From assembly GCA_905477565.1 (NCBI GenBank), contig CAJQGO010000054.1, positions 1 to 6,523 on the forward strand: a stretch of 6,523 nt of DNA, read 5' to 3'. Positions 1 to 5,387 of this stretch are shown piece after piece; the stretch's first letter is position 1; each line of letters starts with the position of its first letter. This stretch comes from an uncultured Planctomycetota bacterium. GTDB lineage: Bacteria; Planctomycetota; Planctomycetia; Pirellulales; UBA1268. The notes under the pieces were generated by a model that ran no database searches, had not been told where the DNA came from, and saw nothing but the letters and a program-made list of their open reading frames with translations. Made by a program: the position numbers and the translations under genes.

Positions 1-621
1 GTGGGTCGTTCACCTGAATTCTGGGAATGGTGCTATCCACTTGCTCGAAAAGCTTTCCCTGAATCATTCGATGACGTGACATCAGATGAATTGGCAAAAG
101 CGGTGAGGAGTGTTGAGCCAAATTTCATTCGTGTTGAGGCGGACGAGGTAACGTATAACTTACATGTAATGATGCGGTTTGATCTTGAACGAGAGATCAT
201 CCATGGAAATCTTGCGGTTGTTGATCTCCCAGACGCGTGGAATGATCGCTTTGAAGCCGACTTTGGGAAGCGTCCATCGACGGTTAGGGAGGGTGTGTTG
301 CAGGATATTCATTGGCCGGCCGGCTTAATTGGCTATTTCCCGACATACACGCTAGGCAATATCTTTTCTGCACAGATAATGAACGCTGCACAACAGGCGG
401 GTGTTGGTCTTGCTGAACAAATTCGTGCAGGTGAATTTGCTCCACTTCTCCATTGGCTTCACCAACATATTCATGCTTCTGGTAGAACCCATACGTCTGA
501 AGCACTTGTAGAGAAGGTTTCCGGAGAGTCGGTGTCTGAGAAATATTTGGTGGAAAGTCTTTACCGACGATACGGACCTATACACGGACTATCAGCGGAT
601 CCGGTGGAGTCCGTTATCTAA
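1..621 (+). CDS. M32 (Taq-type) metallocarboxypeptidase, C-terminal part, 5' end outside window
   Basis: This is the last 206 residues of a carboxypeptidase of peptidase family M32, a cytoplasmic zinc enzyme that removes amino acids one at a time from peptide C-termini. Two family motifs are visible: IRVEAD at residues 43-48 and GVLQDIHW at 98-105, both linked to substrate binding. They are followed by the usual GYFPTYTLGN segment (111-120) and a helical tail ending near RRYGPIHGL. The family is about 500 residues long, so roughly the first 300, including the HEXXH zinc motif and the HES-type motif with the third ligand, lie upstream of the window. The GTG at position 1 is very probably the internal valine of the conserved VGRS that directly follows the HES motif, not a start codon. 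The frame is open to the TAA at 619-621. The amidase gene follows after 28 bases, which suggests co-transcription. The family assignment is secure, but completeness and activity cannot be judged from here. Confidence 0.93.
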   Translation: MGRSPEFWEWCYPLARKAFPESFDDVTSDELAKAVRSVEPNFIRVEADEVTYNLHVMMRFDLEREIIHGNLAVVDLPDAWNDRFEADFGKRPSTVREGVLQDIHWPAGLIGYFPTYTLGNIFSAQIMNAAQQAGVGLAEQIRAGEFAPLLHWLHQHIHASGRTHTSEALVEKVSGESVSEKYLVESLYRRYGPIHGLSADPVESVI

Positions 622-635
622 CGAGATGCAAGTTT

Positions 636-643
636 AGGAAGGG
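636..643 (+). promoter_or_regulatory. Shine-Dalgarno sequence of the amidase gene
   Basis: AGGAAGGG lies six bases before the ATG at 650, in the short gap after the carboxypeptidase stop. It supports ATG 650 as the start. I see no promoter-like sequence or terminator in the 28-base gap, in keeping with a shared transcript. Confidence 0.7.
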
Positions 644-649
644 TTTTTA

Positions 650-2122
650 ATGCCCCGATGTTCAATTGGTGAAATAGTACGCGCTGTCCACGATGAAACG
701 ACCAGTCCGCAGCAGGTGCTTTCGGACTCGTACCAGCAATTTCGAAAGACGCATGAGTGGCTCAATGCACTTGTGCAACCTCAATACGAGAATGCACAAG
801 AAGTATGTATCAACGTTGATCGAGAAAGCTCCCTCTCAGGTGTTCCGACAAGTATAAAAGAATGTTTCTCAGTTCAGGGGCTTCAGACAACGCTCGGCAT
901 CCCCTCTAGGTGTGGTTTTGTTGATACTGAAGATGCGTCCATTGTGCAGCAACTCAAAGCATGCGGTGTTGTGGTTGTAGGGAAGTCGAATGTTCCGCAA
1001 GCAATGTATTTGCATGAAACAACCAATCCAGTCTGGGGACAAACCAACCATCCGGAGACAAAGACACGAGGTCCAGGTGGATCGAGCGGTGGCGATGCTG
1101 CGCTTGTTGCCGCTGGCGTGGTTTCGTTAGGCGTGGGTAACGATTTGGCTGGCAGCGTTCGTCAGCCTGCCCACGCATGTGGTGTGCCCTCTCTTCTTCC
1201 TTCATCAGGTAAACTGGGTAGGGGAGGAGCCTTCAATTCGATGCCAAACTTTGGAGTCGTATCTTCTCGTACTGGATTCTTAGCCTCGAATGTTGCTGAT
1301 CTCAAACTCGTTGCAGATTCTCTTGAACTGGTAACCAGTCGAGAAGAACCATTTCGTTCGATGAAAATTGCAGTCTGGGAAGATGCAGGAATAATCGAAC
1401 CCTCTCCAGCAATAAAAAGGGCAGTTCGTGAAGCTTCTGAGGCCCTGGTTCAAGCCGGGCACCATGTTGAATTTGTTCAGGATGAGGTTGCGCAAGATGC
1501 CGCCTGGGTCATGTTCGGGCTTCTTTCCGCTGATGGTGGGCGTGATATTGAGCACCTCTTTGGTGACGATAAACCTATTCCTGGTATTGCAAAACTTTTG
1601 TGGATAGGAGGTTTGCCACGATGGGTTCGTCCGTTTCTTGCAGCCTTCATGAGGATCATTGGAAATCGAATTGATGCAGTTGCTTTGATGGCAACTGGAC
1701 CACGTAGCCAAAAAGGATTCGAAGAATTGGTTGCGCGCCGCGAGCAGATTGTCAAACATATGCGGGATACCGCCAAGGAATTCGATGCCATCATTTGTCC
1801 AGTATCTTCATTGCCCGCTTTGCAACATGGGACCGCAGCGCGTGTTGTTGCAGCAGCATCACCGTGTCTACTGGCTAATCTTGTAGACCTGCCTGCGGGT
1901 GTTGTTCCAGTCACTCGAGTTCGCGGGGATGAGCAATCTGGACGTGCCTTCAGCTTTGATCGTGTTCTGCGAACTGCAATTCAAACGGACATTGAAAGTG
2001 TTGGGCTGCCTGTGGGCGTTCAGGTTATTGGGCTGAACGGTGACCCTGCGGAGCGAACGGTTCTTGATTTAATGGAGGCAATTGAGTCACGAGTGAATTT
2101 CAGTCGGTGGGCTCACCAATAA
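650..2122 (+). CDS. Amidase-signature hydrolase, FAAH-like
   Basis: This 490-residue protein belongs to the amidase signature family, whose members hydrolyse amide bonds with a Ser-cisSer-Lys triad. The triad is visible as Lys70 (in TSIKECF), Ser145 (in GGSSGG) and Ser169 (in LAGSVRQPA). The spacings of 75 and 24 residues equal those I recall for rat FAAH (Lys142, Ser217, Ser241). Other FAAH-like parts are SADGGR at 293-298, a hydrophobic stretch at 311-345 where FAAH has its membrane-binding cap, LVDLPAGVVPVTRV at 411-424 and GLPVGVQVIG at 452-461. The substrate is therefore more likely a lipid or other hydrophobic amide than Glu-tRNA(Gln), but this is inference. No N-terminal membrane segment or signal peptide is seen, so the enzyme is probably cytosolic or peripheral at the inner membrane. 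Oddities: the usual GGS reads AGS, and the usual KPT-G-R segment after it is replaced by LLPSSGKLGRGG. The start is set by the Shine-Dalgarno sequence at 636-643. The 3' end overlaps the convergent kinase gene by 23 bases. Confidence 0.9.
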   Translation: MPRCSIGEIVRAVHDETTSPQQVLSDSYQQFRKTHEWLNALVQPQYENAQEVCINVDRESSLSGVPTSIKECFSVQGLQTTLGIPSRCGFVDTEDASIVQQLKACGVVVVGKSNVPQAMYLHETTNPVWGQTNHPETKTRGPGGSSGGDAALVAAGVVSLGVGNDLAGSVRQPAHACGVPSLLPSSGKLGRGGAFNSMPNFGVVSSRTGFLASNVADLKLVADSLELVTSREEPFRSMKIAVWEDAGIIEPSPAIKRAVREASEALVQAGHHVEFVQDEVAQDAAWVMFGLLSADGGRDIEHLFGDDKPIPGIAKLLWIGGLPRWVRPFLAAFMRIIGNRIDAVALMATGPRSQKGFEELVARREQIVKHMRDTAKEFDAIICPVSSLPALQHGTAARVVAAASPCLLANLVDLPAGVVPVTRVRGDEQSGRAFSFDRVLRTAIQTDIESVGLPVGVQVIGLNGDPAERTVLDLMEAIESRVNFSRWAHQ

Positions 2123-4553
2123 GGTCGACGATTGTTTCAAGGAACGTGTCGTCTTGAAAACTACTTTTCGTAAGGTATCGATTTGCCCCAGCATCGAGAC
2201 CTCGCAGTCTATCCTCTTCACGGTCTTTGTAAGACACAATAACGACAGGGACATGGCTGCGTTGTGCATCAGTTTTAATGAGAGTGACTAAACCAATCCC
2301 GTCCATGCGCGGCATGTCGACATCACTGACAACAAGATCGTAGGGTGTGCTACGAAAAGCATTCCATCCATCCATTCCATCTACTGCAACATCCACCTCA
2401 TACCCTCGTGACTGAAGCAGTTGACGCTCGAGTTCTCGTACAGTGATTGAGTCATCAACGACTAATATCCGCTTTGCTTGGCTGGCTTCCAATTCTTCTC
2501 GGGCGGCATCAATTGGAGAAATTCCCCGGCCAGTAAGTAAACTATCGATTGACCGAACAAGGTCTTCAATGTCAACAATTAGAACAGGGTCTCCGTTTTC
2601 CAGGAGCGAGGCGCTGCTTATGTTGGGCACCTTCCCGAGTCGTGAATCAAGTGGGCGAACTTCGAGATCACGCTCGCCTAGAAACTCATTTATTACTAAT
2701 CCAAAACGCTGGCCCCTATCACTTACAACAACAATCGACAGGGTGTCTTCGTCGCTGTCGGGCATCTCAATATCAAAAACATTGCTGGCGTGTACAAGGC
2801 CGATTGCAACACCATCGTGGTCGATATAATTACGAGATTCAACCGACTCAATTTCTTCTCGTCGGCATGTAAGAATGTGATCAATTCGGGGTAATGGAAA
2901 GGCATACGGTTCGCCTCCTATATCAACAAGCAGGGCTCGAATAACGGACATCGTGATCGGAAGTTGCAAAGTAAAGCACGTTTGCGTACCGGGCTGAGTG
3001 GTTATTCGGACAGTTCCGCCAACAGCTTTCACCATGGTCTGGACAACATCTAGCCCCACGCCTCTTCCAGAAATTTCAGTAACTTTATTTCGGGTGGAGA
3101 ATCCAGGTAAGAATAAAAACTCAAGAAGTTCAGCTTCTGAAAGTCGCTCGGCGACCTGAGCAGTAACGAGTTCGCGTTCAATAATTTTTGTTTTGAGAGA
3201 TTCAAGGCTAATTCCTCGTCCGTCGTCCGTGATGCTGATGGTAAGGCTTCCTGCTCGGTGCCCCGCGTCAATTGTGATCGTTCCACCGGCGGGCTTTCCC
3301 TCACGAACGCGATCGTCCGGCAATTCCATGCCGTGGTCGAGGGCATTACGAACAAGGTGAGAAAGTGGGGCCTCAAGTTTGTCGAGGATATCCCGATCAA
3401 CACCTGTTTGTTCACCGTTCACCACAAGCCGAACCTGCTTGTTAAGTTGACGTGATACATCTCGCACAAGTCTCGGGAAGCCATGAATGCCGTCGGCGAG
3501 AGGTCTCATTCGGCTGAATATTACTTCTCGGTGCAGTCGCTCCGAAAGATCTTCATTGCGTCGAGCAAACCCTTCGAAAGCCTCAATAATTTTTGTGAGT
3601 TTGTCGAGGCTCTGAACTGACCGCTGTCGCAAACTTTCGATGAGTGTCATTTGTGAGGGAGGTAATTCAACACTACGAATCTTCTCCTCACATGCCGTAA
3701 TCTGATCACATAAATCTGTTTGAAATTCACGGAGTGCAAGTAGAGAGTCTGCAAATGGCCTTAGCTGACGTGCCTCAACGAGAGATTCTCCCGCGAGTCC
3801 TACAAGTCTTGTGAGACTGCCTGCAGAGACTCGAACAACTCGATCCTCCTCATCTTTTGAGGAATCAGCGAAATCTTCTTGTGGCTTGACAGAATTATGT
3901 GGGGCTTGTTTTTTTTGTGGTTGCGAAACATCGGCAGGGATCGTCCCTGTGGGTTCAACCTCAGCAGTGGATTTTGATTCTGTTTCTTCTGGTTCTTGGG
4001 AATCTTGCTGAGTCTCCCCCTTGTCAGCCGTCTCCGTTGCCAGATGGGTTGGTCCAGCCCTACTGGAGCCCTCCGGTATTGGTGACTGCTCTTCATGTGT
4101 GCCTTTGGAAGTCGGTGGTTCAACAGTCTCTGTTTTTAGGTCACTCGCTTGTTGGGGAGCACTGGAAGCAAGTGCTTGCAGATTCCGGACACATGCGTTG
4201 GCTTGGTCTTGCCAGGTTGCATCGTTTCCATTTTCAGCGGCAGCGATAGAGGAAAGAAAGTCGATCCCCGTGAGTAGGATGTCTGCGTGTGTAGGCTGAA
4301 CACTTATTTTGTTGTCACCAGCTGCGAGAAATACATCTTCAAGGGCGTGGGCAACTTGTACAGCAGCGTCGAGGCCCACAATACGAGCAGCACCCTTCAG
4401 AGAATGAGCTGCCCGCATAAGTGACTCAATTATTTCAGCAGACTGACGTTGCTCTTCAATTGCGAGAACTCCTGAAGATAGAATTTCCGCCTGGCTTTCA
4501 GCTTCCAGCCGAAACAGTTCAAGCATAGAAAAACCGCTTAAGTCGTCGTTCAC
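2100..4553 (-). CDS. wspE: Hybrid chemotaxis histidine kinase CheA with C-terminal receiver domain, WspE-like
   Basis: This 817-residue protein is a cytoplasmic CheA-type kinase. Domains in order: an HPt domain (about 8-110) with phospho-acceptor His50 in AAHSLKGAAR; a long Glu/Ser/Thr/Pro/Gln-rich linker (about 130-238) with no recognisable P2 domain; a dimerisation helical region (about 240-345); an HATPase domain with N-box Asn403 (HLVRNALDHG), G1 box DDGRG (443-447) and G2 box GRGVGLD (496-502); a CheW-like coupling domain (about 533-675); and a receiver domain (about 694-814) with Asp700/Asp701, phospho-acceptor Asp744, Ser774 and Lys796. All catalytic residues are present. The N-terminal LELFRLEAESQAEILS and the domain order closely resemble Pseudomonas WspE, which is known to phosphorylate WspF and WspR. 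A GTG start is chosen because GAAGG lies seven bases before it; Met10 is a less likely start. The gene follows the WspD-like gene by 30 bases and is the last of the operon. The in-phase A8 tract at 3909-3916 is odd. Confidence 0.95.
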   Translation of the reverse strand: MNDDLSGFSMLELFRLEAESQAEILSSGVLAIEEQRQSAEIIESLMRAAHSLKGAARIVGLDAAVQVAHALEDVFLAAGDNKISVQPTHADILLTGIDFLSSIAAAENGNDATWQDQANACVRNLQALASSAPQQASDLKTETVEPPTSKGTHEEQSPIPEGSSRAGPTHLATETADKGETQQDSQEPEETESKSTAEVEPTGTIPADVSQPQKKQAPHNSVKPQEDFADSSKDEEDRVVRVSAGSLTRLVGLAGESLVEARQLRPFADSLLALREFQTDLCDQITACEEKIRSVELPPSQMTLIESLRQRSVQSLDKLTKIIEAFEGFARRNEDLSERLHREVIFSRMRPLADGIHGFPRLVRDVSRQLNKQVRLVVNGEQTGVDRDILDKLEAPLSHLVRNALDHGMELPDDRVREGKPAGGTITIDAGHRAGSLTISITDDGRGISLESLKTKIIERELVTAQVAERLSEAELLEFLFLPGFSTRNKVTEISGRGVGLDVVQTMVKAVGGTVRITTQPGTQTCFTLQLPITMSVIRALLVDIGGEPYAFPLPRIDHILTCRREEIESVESRNYIDHDGVAIGLVHASNVFDIEMPDSDEDTLSIVVVSDRGQRFGLVINEFLGERDLEVRPLDSRLGKVPNISSASLLENGDPVLIVDIEDLVRSIDSLLTGRGISPIDAAREELEASQAKRILVVDDSITVRELERQLLQSRGYEVDVAVDGMDGWNAFRSTPYDLVVSDVDMPRMDGIGLVTLIKTDAQRSHVPVVIVSYKDREEDRLRGLDAGANRYLTKSSFQDDTFLETIVDLIGEPTD
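2135..2159 (+). terminator. Possible weak terminator hairpin for the amidase transcript
   Basis: Thirteen bases after the amidase stop, TTTCAAG (2135-2141) pairs with CTTGAAA (2153-2159). Inside, ACG (2144-2146) pairs with CGT (2150-2152) around a three-base loop. A short T-rich stretch (ACTACTTTT) follows. The stem is AT-rich, has a two-base bulge and lies inside the 3' coding end of the opposite kinase gene, where codons alone could produce it. I treat it as a weak candidate only. Confidence 0.22.
3909..3916 (-). other. In-phase A8 slippery tract inside the kinase linker
   Basis: On the coding strand the codons read CAA AAA AAA CAA (residues 213-216), giving A AAA AAA exactly in the phase used by dnaX-type -1 frameshifting. 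A -1 shift would add Thr-Ser-Pro-Thr and stop at the TAA at 3897-3895, giving about 219 residues: the HPt domain plus most of the linker. Loss of one A would move reading to a frame that stops at 3802-3800. I see no clear upstream Shine-Dalgarno-like stimulator and did not find a strong downstream stem, so function is unproven. Confidence 0.35.
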
Positions 4554-4559
4554 GTGAAC
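4548..4559. repeat. 12-base perfect palindrome over the kinase start codon
   Basis: GTTCACGTGAAC is its own reverse complement and contains the GTG start codon of the kinase gene near its centre. It could be a dimeric protein-binding site, but one or two such palindromes are expected by chance in a window this long. Confidence 0.3.
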
Positions 4560-4560
4560 A

Positions 4561-4565
4561 CCTTC
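4561..4565 (-). promoter_or_regulatory. Shine-Dalgarno sequence deciding the GTG start of the kinase gene
   Basis: On the - strand GAAGG lies seven bases before the GTG at 4553, in the 30-base gap after the adaptor stop. It supports the GTG start over the in-frame ATG nine codons further in, which would still leave a complete HPt domain. Confidence 0.6.
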
Positions 4566-4583
4566 TTTAGAAAAGCTGCCGCC

Positions 4584-5387
4584 TTAGGATGGGATTTGTT
4601 CGTGGATTCCATCGAAAATCTGGTTTGTATCAAGGAGGCTTACGGTGCGCGAATTCCACGAAAACAAGGCACTTGAAAATCTTTGGCCAGGCTTGCCAAC
4701 AGTCGATGGAACCTCTCGTAGTTCTTCTTCACTAATTCGGTGTACACCAGCAACTTCATTCACAGGAAAGGTCCATCTGCGTGTGACGCGGCCGGTAGTG
4801 AGCGAGGTGACCAAGAGTCTCTCAGGAGCAAGAATCGCAGCATCGTCAGATAGCTGAATACTGCGATTGTCATCACTTTTCTGATCCAAGGTTTTTCTTT
4901 GTTTCAGTACCAGAGGGTCTATCTGTCGAAGCCCTAAGAGCCCATGCAGAGAGCAGCAAAGAAGTAACTGTCCACGTACGTTCACCATGCCGGCAAATAC
5001 AGAATTGCTTCGGTGGGGAATGGTATGGATTTTACGTAGCGGAGTAACTTCAGTCAGTGACTCAGCAGCAAGCGAAAACCATTCATCAGCCAGCCGAAAA
5101 ACAAGGACACTCAGGCCACTTGATTCGGTGTTTTCCGAGGTCGTCTCTAAAACTCGTCGCCATTCATCAAGGTATCCGTCTGGCGGTGCGCGGTTGAAGA
5201 ATGCTTCGGCGGCATTAGCCATTACCGGACAGTTACGGCAATGGATATACGTTTCGAGTTCTGGGCAGCTTCGATCTCCACCGACACCAATCACTCTCCA
5301 GCAATCAAGTGGTCGGTTTTCAGAAACACTCTCGTCCTCTGTCATCTTTAGCGTCGCGTTTTGTACGGGCTCGTTTGTCTTTTTCAT
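4584..5387 (-). CDS. wspD: CheW-like adaptor with N-terminal Cys-rich segment, WspD-like
   Basis: This 267-residue protein is a cytoplasmic chemosensory adaptor of the CheW family, which links receptors to the CheA-type kinase. The CheW fold runs from about residue 90 to 262, with the typical SVLVFRLADEWFSLAAESL opening, the PLRKIHTIPHRSN segment (117-128) and VNVRGQLL (136-143). It is longer than a plain CheW (about 150-170 residues) because of an N-terminal extension carrying DCW (28-30), GGDRSCPEL (36-44) and HCRNCPV (49-55), that is Cys29, Cys41, Cys50 and Cys53. I recall a similar CW-GD-SCP-HCRNCPV segment in Pseudomonas WspD; its role is not known to me, though a metal or redox site is possible. 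The start ATG overlaps the stop of the methyltransferase gene as ATGA, with GGAGA nine bases before the ATG, so translation is probably coupled. Two CheW types (WspB and WspD) exist in Wsp systems; the cysteine segment and the gene position point to WspD. Confidence 0.9.
   Translation of the reverse strand: MKKTNEPVQNATLKMTEDESVSENRPLDCWRVIGVGGDRSCPELETYIHCRNCPVMANAAEAFFNRAPPDGYLDEWRRVLETTSENTESSGLSVLVFRLADEWFSLAAESLTEVTPLRKIHTIPHRSNSVFAGMVNVRGQLLLCCSLHGLLGLRQIDPLVLKQRKTLDQKSDDNRSIQLSDDAAILAPERLLVTSLTTGRVTRRWTFPVNEVAGVHRISEEELREVPSTVGKPGQRFSSALFSWNSRTVSLLDTNQIFDGIHEQIPS

Noticed and set aside
1280..1914. Two open frames of 159 and 145 codons on the - strand inside the amidase gene
   Set aside because: Both lie antisense to a gene with a clear family match, overlap each other, and have compositions typical of shadow frames.
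2106..2117. GGTG-GGCT-CACC mini-hairpin at the gene junction
   Set aside because: A stem of only four pairs with no T-run on either side; it lies in both coding ends and is too weak for a terminator.
2443..2872. Two + strand open frames opposite the CheW-like and receiver region of the kinase
   Set aside because: They mirror the kinase codons in antisense, overlap each other and give no recognisable protein.
3050..3415. 121-codon frame on the - strand within the kinase gene, considered as a possible frameshifted segment
   Set aside because: The kinase frame is continuous here and carries the N, G1 and G2 boxes, so no frameshift is needed.
3800..4249. Several open frames of about 65-116 codons on both strands over the kinase linker
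   Set aside because: The linker has biased composition that keeps alternative frames open by chance; no Shine-Dalgarno sequence or domain supports them.
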